Shown here: positions 6,592 through 13,783 of the stretch, piece after piece
How the letters are laid out: the number at the start of each line of letters is the position of its first letter
Numbering within the stretch: the first letter of the stretch is position 1
Assembly: GCF_013359935.1 (NCBI RefSeq)
Contig: NZ_JABMCB010000190.1
Location: 1-64,000 of the forward strand
From: Paenibacillus xylanilyticus
GTDB taxonomy: Bacteria; Bacillota; Bacilli; Paenibacillales; Paenibacillaceae
Length of the DNA: 64,000 bases
Direction of reading: 5' to 3'
Program-made: the position numbers and the translations under genes
The notes under the pieces: generated by a model
Databases searched by the model: none
What the model was told of the DNA's origin: nothing
What the model saw: the letters and a program-made list of their open reading frames with translations, nothing else

Positions 6592-7580
6592 TACGCTTCA
6601 CCTCTCATTCTCCGCAAAGCATCTTCTCTGCGTTTTGAAGTTCCTTGATTCTCGTATATATCAACGCTGCCCAGAATCCGGTCAAACAAGCGTCCGTCCT
6701 TATCAAGTGGTGATCCTTTCTTATCACGAGCAAACCATTGTTCCAATCGATTCAAGTCAAGATTCGTTGTGAAATTGGTCAGCTTCCCTTGCCGAGCGTT
6801 TATGATCGGGAACAAAATGTCTTTGAATTCCGTTTCGGTTAGGGCTCCACTACCCAGCTCGTCCAATGTAAGCAAGTCGCACTCCGCTGCACCGCGGATA
6901 ATATCTGAGAGGGTAACTTTGGAACCTTGTTTATATGTGTCTTTTGCTAGATTGAATAATTGTGGTACATCCAGAAACAGACATACCCAGCCGTCCTGAT
7001 TCAGTTTGTGGTGAATAGCCGCCGCCAGATGGCTTTTTCCGTTCCCTGGAGGACCATAAAACATGACGCCTTGTTTCTTGGACTCAAAGTTTTCATAGAA
7101 ATTTAAAGCTGCCTTAAAGACATTCTCCGTTCCAGGTCTTGGCTGGAAACTGTCAAAGCTGGCTTGTTTCAAAGTCTCGTTAAGGATGCTTCGGGCATAG
7201 ATTTTCTCAAGTTGCCCACGCCGATACTTTCGCACCCGCTCCTTTTCCTCTGCTTCACGCTCCGCCTCTACACATGAACATGCTTTGTTTAAGCCCCACC
7301 GTCCGCCAAGGACATCCCCGGACAACAAAGTCCGGGTTATTGTCTTCTTGCATCCTAGGCAACTATATGTGCCTTCAAATTCATTAGCGGCGAACAAACT
7401 TGTCGTACTCCGAACCGGTTGAAGCGGATCGATCGCCATAGATGTTTCGTTCAGCTCCCGAAGCACCTTCCCCATCGGAGACTTTTGCACCCTGGCTGCT
7501 GGTGTATGCTTGGTTATTTTCATTGTATTGATTAGCGTTTGCCGATCCTCCGGCGATAGATCCAGCTCGTCCACTTTCAT
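6591..7580 (-). CDS. DnaC-like helicase loader ATPase
   Basis: An AAA+ ATPase that would load the replicative helicase at the phage origin. It has Walker A GPPGNGKSHL and Walker B LLTLDELG in the C-terminal half, and an N-terminal zinc-binding-like section with CLGC and CSC cysteines. The start at 7580 is supported by GGGAGG eight bases upstream. The first in-frame ATG (7586) is too close to that site. This start makes the gene overlap the end of the replisome organizer by 197 bases in another frame, unusually long for this operon. A later start is possible (7475 or 7439), but neither has a good ribosome-binding site. Confidence 0.85.
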   Translation of the reverse strand: MKVDELDLSPEDRQTLINTMKITKHTPAARVQKSPMGKVLRELNETSMAIDPLQPVRSTTSLFAANEFEGTYSCLGCKKTITRTLLSGDVLGGRWGLNKACSCVEAEREAEEKERVRKYRRGQLEKIYARSILNETLKQASFDSFQPRPGTENVFKAALNFYENFESKKQGVMFYGPPGNGKSHLAAAIHHKLNQDGWVCLFLDVPQLFNLAKDTYKQGSKVTLSDIIRGAAECDLLTLDELGSGALTETEFKDILFPIINARQGKLTNFTTNLDLNRLEQWFARDKKGSPLDKDGRLFDRILGSVDIYENQGTSKRREDALRRMRGEA

Positions 7581-8307
7581 CGTCATTTCCTCCCGGCAGA
7601 TAATCTTTCCATGATTCAGCGTTCAAGTATGTTGAAGGAGCCTTTGAATACTCTCCATCCATTCCAATCGTTTTAAGATCCGATGCGTATTGTACGGTAC
7701 AAGCAATAAGGCTTTGACGATCAGCTGCCTTTATTTTCTTTTTCCAGAGAGTAAAAGTTTTTGCTTTATCCTTTTTTCTATATTTAGGATAGACTCTCCA
7801 AAACTCTTCGAATTCGGTAGGATAACCGTGTTTCTCCGTAGGAGACACACTATCTTTCTTTATATCTAGTTCTTTATTAAAAGAGTTATTTATAGATAGT
7901 TCTTTATAGGGTGCATCCTGTGCACCACCCTGGTGCATATCCTGCACTACCCGTGGTGCATCCTGTGCACTACCCTGGTGCATATCCTGCACTACCCGTG
8001 GTGCATGCTGTGCACTAGGTCGCAAAATTTCGTATATGTTGCTTTCATTAATTCCGTCCGTTCGGCGGGTATGCTTAACTAGTAACTCGTGGTCAATTAA
8101 CCAGTCCACACAATCAATTGCTTTACGGCGACTCATAGAGCATTTATCCGCTATTTTTTGAAAACTCGGAAACGCTACTGCGTTGTTGGCACAACGGCAA
8201 AGGTACAAATAAACCAATTTTTCATGCGTTTTCGTATCTATATCATCAAATATTTCATTCGGGGCCATGAAGAACCCCGTATCAAATTTCAGTTGATTCA
8301 TCGTCAT
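7384..8307 (-). CDS. Phage replisome organizer with internal origin repeats
   Basis: Origin-binding initiator of phage replication. The N-terminal 100 residues form a winged-HTH of the phage replication-protein type (EKLVYLYLCRCAN, FPSFQKIADKCSMSRRKAIDCVDWLI). The middle (about 102-136) holds two and a part copies of a 15-residue repeat, APRVVQDMHQGGAQD. It is followed by a DnaD-like segment, EFEEFWRVYPKYRKKDKAKTF, which typically contacts the helicase loader. The C-terminal 60 residues are low-complexity and overlap the loader gene. The repeats exist because the DNA encodes five iteron-like palindromes, so the gene probably contains the phage origin. Confidence 0.85.
   Translation of the reverse strand: MTMNQLKFDTGFFMAPNEIFDDIDTKTHEKLVYLYLCRCANNAVAFPSFQKIADKCSMSRRKAIDCVDWLIDHELLVKHTRRTDGINESNIYEILRPSAQHAPRVVQDMHQGSAQDAPRVVQDMHQGGAQDAPYKELSINNSFNKELDIKKDSVSPTEKHGYPTEFEEFWRVYPKYRKKDKAKTFTLWKKKIKAADRQSLIACTVQYASDLKTIGMDGEYSKAPSTYLNAESWKDYLPGGNDDESGRAGSIAGGSANANQYNENNQAYTSSQGAKVSDGEGASGAERNIYGDRSASTGSEYDKFVRR
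7861..7910. other. AT-rich candidate DNA-unwinding element
   Basis: A stretch of about 50 bases, very AT-rich compared with the surrounding gene. It carries two copies of TAGTTCTTTAT (7867-7877 and 7897-7907) 30 bases apart and abuts the iterons. Direct AT-rich repeats beside iterons are the usual layout of an origin melting region; function here is inferred. Confidence 0.55.
7911..8015. repeat. Five palindromic iterons, candidate phage replication origin
   Basis: Five copies of GTGCA-N5-TGCAC start at 7911, 7933, 7956, 7978 and 8001, alternating 22 and 23 bases apart, that is about two helical turns. They form a 45-bp tandem repeat encoding a 15-residue repeat in the initiator. Origins embedded in the initiator gene with phased iterons are well known in phages such as lambda. 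Confidence 0.8.
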
Positions 8308-8360
8308 GTTGTAAATCCTTTCTCGCGGCTGTTTAATTCCCGCGCTTAGGTCGTGGCGAC

Positions 8361-8777
8361 TTACTTGCTCAATACCTGATAATTTGGTATGATTACTGCA
8401 AATGAATTAAAAAAGTGGTTTGAATGGCGGTTGCGTTCGTGAGACGCAGCCGCTTTTTTATGTCCGCAGATCTCGTTATAATGAGCTTGGCACCCTTCGG
8501 AGCAGAACATTGAGCCATTATTCTCTACCCTCAGAATGCTGTACCGCGAAATCGGCACCTCACAGTTCATGCAATATCCCACCAAGCTGCCCCTCGTAAC
8601 GTACTCCCGATCGTCTACCGGATTTTCAACCCTTTTCAGTAGCTTTTGAATTCGGAATGTTTTCAAACGATAATCCGCGAGCTTCTCAACGTCATCTGTA
8701 TCAAGCATTTTGTTATAAGTGTCGAGCAATTGCGCACGTAAGTTCCTACGCAACCGTTCTTTCTTTGCTTCTGTCAT
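8361..8777 (-). CDS. Phage protein with C-terminal zinc knuckle
   Basis: 138 residues. The N-terminal half is basic and helical (KKERLRRNLRAQLLDTYNKML). The C-terminal half has CMNC and, about 28 residues later, CSEGC followed by histidines, suggesting one bound zinc. The ATG overlaps the stop of the short gene 8774-8929. It lies just upstream of the replisome organizer. Function unknown. Confidence 0.6.
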   Translation of the reverse strand: MTEAKKERLRRNLRAQLLDTYNKMLDTDDVEKLADYRLKTFRIQKLLKRVENPVDDREYVTRGSLVGYCMNCEVPISRYSILRVENNGSMFCSEGCQAHYNEICGHKKAAASHERNRHSNHFFNSFAVIIPNYQVLSK

Positions 8778-8929
8778 GCTTGCCCCTCCATCTGGCGAAG
8801 TCCCGCCATTAATTCTGCAATAGATTCATCAAACCAGCTCGCTGTTACCGGGTCCGATTTTTGCAGCCGAACCAAGTGATCCAGCCGCTTCTTCATAGCA
8901 ATTCTTTCATTAAGACGATCAATCGTCAT
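8774..8929 (-). CDS. Very small phage protein, 51 residues
   Basis: A short frame with a strong GGGAGGGAG site before the ATG at 8929. It ends in a TGA that overlaps the next ATG by four bases. The product starts MTIDRLNERIAMKKRLDHLV and looks like a single helical hairpin. The coupling and ribosome-binding site support it as a real gene; function unknown. Confidence 0.6.
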   Translation of the reverse strand: MTIDRLNERIAMKKRLDHLVRLQKSDPVTASWFDESIAELMAGLRQMEGQA

Positions 8930-8942
8930 ATTTCTCCCTCCC

Positions 8943-9686
8943 TTAAAATGCTAGTTGCCGGTTGGCTTCTTCAATTTCCCTGAGCAATCTTCCCTGTGGC
9001 GCCCACGCGCTCACCCTGTCCAATGCTCTATCAAAGTCTTTGACCAAAGTGTCACGCATTGAGTTGGTCTGGAAGTAATCTTTGTGATCTCTCCACAATG
9101 CGGAGTACGTCTTGTTGCGCAAGCTACGGTCACGGTATGAAGCTGAATCGCTTCCTCCGAGAACAGAAATAACAACCCGGTTAGCTTCTTGAGCTAATTG
9201 TCTTTGCTGTCCGTAATTGATTGTTGTATTGTTCTCGACACGTTCCAAGCGGCTTTCGATTTCTGGGAACTGAACCATCATATCTGCTGTTTTGCGAAGA
9301 ACTATTGCTAAGGCAGCATCCTTGTCTAATACCTGTGATGAATATTGTGTTTCTTTGACGCTGTAATAATCGTCAACAAGTATTTCGTATGCGTCCCATG
9401 CTCTGTCAGTATTTAATGACTTGGCATGCATCCAAGCTCCTTTTTCAGTCCATAGATAAAGACGGTTAATGCGATTTGACGAATCATCATTTTGATGAAT
9501 CGTTTTAAATCTTTTAAGGTTGCTTCCTTCTAGCAGGAAGAAGTGCTTCCCTTCGGTGTAACGTTCTCTGTTACGATTAAAGTTGTTGCTGATTACAGTT
9601 GAATCAGCATTAAAAGAATCTGCTAATTGGGCTGTAGTCAAAACGCGGAAACCATTGTGGTTAATAACTTGTAGTTGATTATTCAT
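8943..9686 (-). CDS. ORF6N-domain phage antirepressor
   Basis: 247 residues with an N-terminal ORF6N DNA-binding domain (FRVLTTAQLADSFNADSTVISNNFNRNRERYTEGKHFF, about residues 13-50, then RLYLWTEKGAWMHAKSL). The C-terminal half resembles the ORF6C/antirepressor C-terminal region (about 115-240). Proteins of this type counteract the prophage repressor or act as auxiliary DNA-binding regulators. It is the third gene of the early operon. The domain call is good; antirepressor activity is inferred from the family and position. Confidence 0.8.
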   Translation of the reverse strand: MNNQLQVINHNGFRVLTTAQLADSFNADSTVISNNFNRNRERYTEGKHFFLLEGSNLKRFKTIHQNDDSSNRINRLYLWTEKGAWMHAKSLNTDRAWDAYEILVDDYYSVKETQYSSQVLDKDAALAIVLRKTADMMVQFPEIESRLERVENNTTINYGQQRQLAQEANRVVISVLGGSDSASYRDRSLRNKTYSALWRDHKDYFQTNSMRDTLVKDFDRALDRVSAWAPQGRLLREIEEANRQLAF

Positions 9687-9700
9687 TTATCTCACCTTCC

Positions 9701-9922
9701 TTATGCCGAATAATTTTTTCTGCCTCTCTCTTTTGCCAGTGCCCACCAAGTAATGAATTCTTCTTTGTCAGAGTAAAGCGACCGTCCAATCCTGAAAACG
9801 GGTATACCACCGTTCTCAGGATTTGTGTTCATCAGGTCATAAACGGTTCTTAACTTGATGTTTGTGAAAGCATGGATGTCATTAGCAGTTAAACTGTTTG
9901 GAAGTAACGCTGTCGAATTCAT
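9701..9922 (-). CDS. Small HTH protein, excisionase-like
   Basis: 73 residues with a MerR/excisionase-type HTH (LTANDIHAFTNIKLRTVYDLMN) followed by a wing with IPVFRIGRSLYSDKEEFITWW, the layout of HTH_17 DNA-binding proteins. The ATG at 9922 has GAAGGG nine bases upstream; the ATG at 9931 directly abuts that site and is rejected. It overlaps the end of the Cro-like gene by about 40 bases. It could be the excisionase for the integrase at 11048 or another early regulator. Confidence 0.65.
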   Translation of the reverse strand: MNSTALLPNSLTANDIHAFTNIKLRTVYDLMNTNPENGGIPVFRIGRSLYSDKEEFITWWALAKERGRKNYSA

Positions 9923-10181
9923 TGAAATCATCCCTTCTTATAGATTCCGGACTTCTTATCCGAAAAAATTCGGATTTCTTACCGAAAAAAATACGGCCTT
10001 GCGGCTGCTGGTAAACCTCCTTCGCTTTAATCATAAATTCCCGTGATACTCGTGTAGAGTCCTGTTCGTACCTCCACAATGTGTCTTTGTGAATACCGAA
10101 TAACCTTGCTGCATCAACAAGATTCAACCCGCAATTCACTCGGGCAGCTTCTAATGTCAACATGGACATGACTTCCGTCAT
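9882..10181 (-). CDS. Cro-like HTH regulator
   Basis: First gene leftward from the divergent control region. An XRE-type HTH is visible (LEAARVNCGLNLVDAARLFGIHKDTLWRYEQDS), then a basic tail. The start is uncertain. A GTG at 10208 lies right on an AGGGGG site, ATGs at 10181, 10169 and 10163 are possible, and none has ideal spacing. An 18-bp operator-like palindrome (9958-9975) lies inside the gene, so the repressor may also act there. The position opposite a LexA-like repressor gene suggests a Cro-type role. Confidence 0.65.
   Translation of the reverse strand: MTEVMSMLTLEAARVNCGLNLVDAARLFGIHKDTLWRYEQDSTRVSREFMIKAKEVYQQPQGRIFFGKKSEFFRIRSPESIRRDDFNEFDSVTSKQFNC
9958..9975. promoter_or_regulatory. 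Operator-like palindrome inside the Cro-like gene
   Basis: ATCCGAA-AAAA-TTCGGAT, a perfect 18-bp palindrome matching the two operator copies between cro and the repressor gene. It lies about 270 bases from them, a distance that would allow DNA looping. Confidence 0.65.
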
Positions 10182-10240
10182 GGTCTCTTGATCAACTATG
10201 TTGACCACCCCCTGCCTTGTTGCTGTGCGTTGACATCACA

Positions 10241-10269
10241 AATATATCCGATTTTTTTCGGATAGTCAA
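10241..10269 (-). promoter_or_regulatory. Early leftward promoter of the prophage
   Basis: On the minus strand TTGACT (10269-10264) and TATATT (10246-10241) are separated by 17 bases. The spacer is almost exactly the operator 10246-10263, so repressor binding would occlude the promoter. It would drive the Cro-like gene and the whole early operon. Confidence 0.75.
10246..10263. promoter_or_regulatory. Repressor operator O1
   Basis: ATCCGA-TTTTTT-TCGGAT, an 18-bp palindrome filling the spacer of the early leftward promoter. Confidence 0.75.
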
Positions 10270-10285
10270 CCGATATTTTTCGGAT
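10268..10285. promoter_or_regulatory. Repressor operator O2
   Basis: AACCGA-TATTTT-TCGGAT, one mismatch from O1 and starting 22 bases from it (two helical turns). It touches the -35 of the leftward promoter. A further half-site TTCGGAT at 10309-10315 overlaps the repressor's own -10. Confidence 0.7.
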
Positions 10286-10291
10286 TTTTCC

Positions 10292-10320
10292 TTTTCTTTT
10301 CGGTTTTGTTCGGATATAAT
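10292..10320 (+). promoter_or_regulatory. Candidate repressor promoter
   Basis: A perfect TATAAT (10315-10320) lies 17 bases after a weak TTTTCT (10292-10297). A TTCGGAT half-operator overlaps the -10, consistent with self-regulation of the repressor. Confidence 0.5.
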
Positions 10321-10365
10321 TGGGCATATATTGTAGACGACGATTACTTTTAAGGAGTGGAGACG

Positions 10366-11031
10366 TTGGAACGCGGAAAACACACGGAGTTTGAAATGAA
10401 AATTAGGGAAGCTATAGCGGATAATTTAAAAGCCCTAGTTAAAGAAAAGAAGCTTTCTCAGAGGAAGTTAAGTGAAATAACAGGAATACCAACTAGTACT
10501 CTTTCGGATTATTTTAATGCACGCTCCCTTGCTTTGCCGGGCAATGTTCAAAAACTGGCATTAGCACTTGATGTACCTAAACATAGAATAGATCCTAGTT
10601 ACGGCGAAGCAATTGAAGTGCCTATGTCTTCACCTAACAGAATACCTTTAGTTGGAACGATATGTGCCGGGGACGGACTTCTAGCTGACCAAAATATAGA
10701 AGAATATATTTACTATCCATTCCCCAATAAAAGACAGCCTGACTTTGCATTACGCGTTAAAGGTGATTCTATGATCGGCGCAGGCATTAACAACGGGGAT
10801 ATAGTTTATATGAAAAAATCATCATGGGCTGAGAATAATGGTCAGATAGTAGCTGCATTATTAAACGATTCAGAAGAAGGCGTTTTGAAGAGAATGAAAT
10901 GGTCCGAAGGTGTACCAGCTATATCCTTAGTTCCAGAAAACGAAAACTTCGATACCATTACAGCTTTGCCCAATGAAATCAAAGTGTGCGGTGTCTACAT
11001 GGGTCACTTTAATGTTTATAGTCAAGATTAA
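10366..11031 (+). CDS. LexA/CI-like prophage repressor
   Basis: Maintains lysogeny by binding the palindromic operators and is probably inactivated by RecA-stimulated self-cleavage after DNA damage. The N-terminal XRE HTH is at about residues 31-56 (SQRKLSEITGIPTSTLSDYF). The C-terminal S24 peptidase domain has a cleavage site Ala101-Gly102 in TICAGDG, nucleophile Ser135 in GDSMI and base Lys175 in EGVLKR. A TTG start at 10366 is preferred, with AAGGAG eight bases upstream. A GTG at 10357 directly abuts that site. It is followed after 16 bases by the integrase on the same strand. Confidence 0.9.
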   Translation: MERGKHTEFEMKIREAIADNLKALVKEKKLSQRKLSEITGIPTSTLSDYFNARSLALPGNVQKLALALDVPKHRIDPSYGEAIEVPMSSPNRIPLVGTICAGDGLLADQNIEEYIYYPFPNKRQPDFALRVKGDSMIGAGINNGDIVYMKKSSWAENNGQIVAALLNDSEEGVLKRMKWSEGVPAISLVPENENFDTITALPNEIKVCGVYMGHFNVYSQD

Positions 11032-11047
11032 CTCTGGGGGTATTTAA

Positions 11048-12271
11048 ATGGCATACATAAGACTTAGGGGTTGCAAATGCAAACCAAAGCCCACAGTAAA
11101 ATCCAAGTGCAAGTGCGGAGCAAAATATTCGTTTACCGTGGATGTTGGTATTGATCCACAAACAGGAAAACGAAAGCAAAAGACAGTTAGTGGTTTCGCT
11201 ACGAAGAAGGAAGCAGAAAATGCTGCACGGATTGTAGAGTATGAATATTCGCAAGGAACATACGTTCATGAAAAGGATGTTACTTTTAAAGATTTCTCTA
11301 CTGAGTGGCTTAAGATGTATGCTGCATCAGGTAAAGTTAAAGAAAGCTCTGTTGATGTCCGCAGGGTATGTATTAATAGGATTATGAAGTACTTCGCATA
11401 TATCCCATTACGAGATATAACCCGCAAAAACTATCAAGATATGCTTTTTGATCTACACTCTCATGGATACTCTAAAGAAACCATTATGGCATCGCATGCT
11501 ACTGGAAAACTGATTTTTAACAAGGCTGTTGAGTTGGAAATAATTAAAAGCAGTCCTACAAGGTATTCCATTGTGCCAGTCAAAAGGAAAACTGTTGAAG
11601 AATTAGAGAGCGGCGATGGCCTGCCAGTATATCTCGAAAAAGAGCAACTTAAAGAGTATTTAAGAAAGCTGAAGTCGAAAATAACTCGCCAAGAGTATGC
11701 ACAACTGTTTGTCTTGGCATATACCGGGATGAGAATAGGCGAGCTTTGCGTTCTAAAGTGGTCAGATGTGAATTTTGATGAGGGAACGATCAGTATTACA
11801 AAAACACTTTACAATGTAAACAACAATACTCGAAACTTCAAATTGCAAACACCAAAAACTTCAGGCTCTCAGCGAGTTATTACAGTTACTCAAAAAGTGT
11901 TAAAAGTTTTAAAGGATCTCCGCACTGAGCAAAAAAAGTTTAAAATGAGCAGAATGAAGGAATATGTAGAGCATGATTTTATTTTTGTGAATCGCTCAAA
12001 ACACCCTGGATACCCTGAGTTACAAAAAACTCTAGGTGATAAGATGCCTCGCTTTACTAAGATTAGTGGTTTAAACTTAAAACTCACGCCGCACACACTG
12101 AGACATACTCATGTCTCCCTCCTAGCAGAAGCAAAGGTGAGCCTCGAAGCCATAATGGAGCGCCTTGGTCACCAAGATGATAAAATCACTCGAATAATAT
12201 ACATGCATATCACCAAATCAACAAAGTATGAAGCGGCCAAAAAGTTCGATGAGCTGATGGATGGAATTTAG
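11048..12271 (+). CDS. Prophage integrase, tyrosine recombinase
   Basis: Integrates and excises the prophage. The 407-residue protein has an N-terminal arm-binding domain with an unusual cysteine insertion (CKCKPKP...CKCGAKYSF, residues 9-29, zinc-ribbon-like). A core-binding domain follows (about 75-175), then a catalytic domain with Arg229 (TGMRIGEL), His349 and Arg352 (HTLRHTH), His375 (LGHQ) and Tyr385 (IIYMHIT). The gene lies next to the host junction in comFA, the normal position for an integrase near attP. It shares its direction with the repressor gene. GTGGTCA direct repeats just after the stop may be arm-type binding sites. Confidence 0.92.
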   Translation: MAYIRLRGCKCKPKPTVKSKCKCGAKYSFTVDVGIDPQTGKRKQKTVSGFATKKEAENAARIVEYEYSQGTYVHEKDVTFKDFSTEWLKMYAASGKVKESSVDVRRVCINRIMKYFAYIPLRDITRKNYQDMLFDLHSHGYSKETIMASHATGKLIFNKAVELEIIKSSPTRYSIVPVKRKTVEELESGDGLPVYLEKEQLKEYLRKLKSKITRQEYAQLFVLAYTGMRIGELCVLKWSDVNFDEGTISITKTLYNVNNNTRNFKLQTPKTSGSQRVITVTQKVLKVLKDLRTEQKKFKMSRMKEYVEHDFIFVNRSKHPGYPELQKTLGDKMPRFTKISGLNLKLTPHTLRHTHVSLLAEAKVSLEAIMERLGHQDDKITRIIYMHITKSTKYEAAKKFDELMDGI

Positions 12272-12277
12272 AATCTC

Positions 12278-12295
12278 GTGGTCAATATGTGGTCA
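12278..12295 (+). repeat. Direct repeats GTGGTCA, candidate integrase arm sites
   Basis: Two copies of GTGGTCA (12278-12284 and 12289-12295) are 11 bases apart, between the integrase stop and the host junction. Short phased direct repeats here fit arm-type sites of this integrase family. Confidence 0.5.
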
Positions 12296-12324
12296 AAGAC
12301 AAAATAAAGGCCTCAAAAACCCTT

Positions 12325-12360
12325 TAATGGCGGTACTTTATCCATCACAAGGAAAGACCA
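12325..12360. other. Prophage/host junction (attachment site, one end)
   Basis: The ComFA frame (minus strand) reads GAGKTEMVFP, as expected after its Walker A, and then CDG and a stop at 12338. Family members continue for several hundred residues after this point, so the crossover lies at or just before codons for MVFP. The core sequence can only be defined by comparison with the left end. Confidence 0.65.
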
Positions 12361-13324
12361 TTTCTGTCTTGCCGGCCCCGGTCACGGCCCACAGCAAGAA
12401 CCGCCCCGGCCCATCCTTTGCGGAGGTAGGCCGGGACAAATATGCCAGCGCCGCAGAAGCTGCCGCGCTCTGCGCTGCGCTAAGCCCCCACCGGGCGAGC
12501 CCGCCGTCGGTGGAGGGAGCGGCCGTGCCCTGCACGGCCACAGGCGCTGCACTGCGCAGCAGCAGCGCACAGGCACGGCTGCGCCCCAGCGCGAGGCAAG
12601 CCTCGCAGTAGGCGCACGCCGCCAGGCCGCAGGCAGCGCAGGGCACGCGCTGCCTGGCAACGCTGCCGCATCGGCGGCAGCGGGGCGCGCCATGCGCGCT
12701 CAGCCACGCGGGCCGGCGGCGCGTGGCCAGTTCCAGGGCGGCTGTGATGCTCAGCCGCCCGTACAGTCGCGCGAGCTGCGCAGCCGCGCGCCAGGAGGCC
12801 AGCTGCGGGACGGTGTCCGCCAGCAGCGCCTCTGCCTCGGCCGCCAGCAATTGGCGGCCGCGAAGCCGCTCAGCCAGCAGGGCAGCGCCACGCTCCAGCT
12901 GAGCCCACCCTTCGGCGGGATAGACAGCAGGCATCCCGCCCACCCCAGCTCCACTTGGGGCAGCAGCCATCCCACTTGTCCCAGCCCTACGTTCAGCAGC
13001 AGCCATCATCGCCCCTCCTGCCAGGCCTGCTTTTTCTCTTCTTACTTCCTGTTCCCCTGACAGCTTTTCATATTCATCCACTTTACGCCGTATATATGCG
13101 TGCCAGTGCCCTGTATTCCACTGATCCATCCCTCGCTCCCTCTCAAAATGTTCAACAAGCCAAGACGCCTGACTTAAAGGCAGCGCCTCATCTAACAACA
13201 ACCAGTTCAGCACCTGCTTCCCACTTGCTCCTTCCAGCCACCAGGTGACATCTACCCGAATATCCAAAGACAGCAGCATTCTCCACCCCTCCCTGAATCG
13301 GCACACATATAACGCAACTTTCAT
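12338..13324 (-). pseudogene. comFA: comFA, 5' part, interrupted by the prophage
   Basis: ComFA is the membrane-associated DEAD-box ATPase that drives DNA uptake in competence. Here 328 residues remain of a protein that is normally much longer in this genus. They comprise the N-terminal domain, a zinc finger with clustered cysteines (CRRCGS, then CAACGLAACAYCEAC at about 215-245) and the Walker A AVTGAGKTEM. The helicase motifs from Walker B onward are missing. The stop arises in prophage sequence. The surviving part is extremely GC- and alanine/arginine-rich, unlike the prophage. Excision of the prophage would restore the gene. Confidence 0.85.
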
Positions 13325-13365
13325 CCGAACTCCCCCTCGTAATGGACTTCCTAGAAACGCAAAAA

Positions 13366-13403
13366 AAGCACATGCTTACGGCTGTTCGCCGGAGCATGTG
13401 CTT
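13366..13403 (-). terminator. Terminator-like hairpin in the comFA leader
   Basis: An 11-bp perfect stem (13366-13376 with 13393-13403), followed on the minus strand by seven T. It lies only about 40 bases before the comFA start, so it may attenuate comFA. Confidence 0.7.
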
Positions 13404-13714
13404 CATGTCCTGATCTCGTCCAATGTCTTATCCTTTTGTCTTTTTACTATATCAATTGCTCTTATGCAGGACAAGTTTTTGTGATGCCAAATTCACGTTA
13501 TAGTCCCATTTTACCAATTTGGCGAATCCCCCAAAACTCTCTTTTAAAAAGCGAAACTTTTTCCAATCCGATCCGTCTATACTTTTAAGTTAAGATTTAC
13601 GGTTTCGAATCGCTTCTTACTTCCAATCCAACAATTCATCATACCGACATTAACCATAGATTGCATAAAAACCCATTTTTAATTTAACAGCAGACTTGGC
13701 TACAATGAACAAAA

Positions 13715-13740
13715 AAGATTACAGCCTGAGCTGCAATCTT
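13715..13740 (-). terminator. Terminator of the gene at 13784-14164
   Basis: Stem 13715-13725 with 13730-13740, loop of four, and a run of T on the minus strand. The single mismatch on the plus strand is a G-U pair on the minus strand. Confidence 0.8.
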
Positions 13741-13783
13741 CATGTGGATCTATCGAAACCAATTCAGTTCGGTCTTCAATTCA

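Larger units (their letters stand above)
1..12340. mobile_element. Prophage, right-hand part, integrated in comFA
   Basis: All genes from the window start to the integrase stop at 12271 are phage-like: repressor, antirepressor, replisome organizer, helicase loader, RecU, ArpU-like activator, orphan methyltransferase and many small overlapping ORFs. The right boundary is placed in the comFA coding sequence near 12338-12352, because the ComFA reading frame is intact up to its Walker A and then stops. The left boundary, with the structural genes and the rest of comFA, is not in the window. Base composition changes sharply from moderate GC to very GC-rich inside comFA. The exact crossover base cannot be fixed without the other junction. 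Confidence 0.9.
13325..13783. other. Intergenic region upstream of comFA
   Basis: 459 bases without a gene. It contains two rho-independent terminator-like hairpins on the minus strand (13715-13740 and 13366-13403). AT-rich A/T-tract sequence between them (13520-13600) includes one AAAA-N5-TTTT box. No clear sigma-A promoter for comFA could be fixed. Confidence 0.5.

Noticed and set aside
7911..8015. CRISPR array
   Set aside because: The 45-bp repeats have no variable spacers, lie in frame inside a replication gene and encode a protein repeat.
12261..13248. Several plus-strand ORFs over the comFA remnant (12261-12611, 12692-13060, 12955-13248)
   Set aside because: They are GC-driven shadows of the ComFA frame, with Arg/Pro/Ser-rich nonsense composition and no ribosome-binding sites.
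13520..13600. ComK-type AT boxes upstream of comFA
   Set aside because: Only one clean AAAA-N5-TTTT box is present and a properly spaced partner is missing in an AT-rich stretch.
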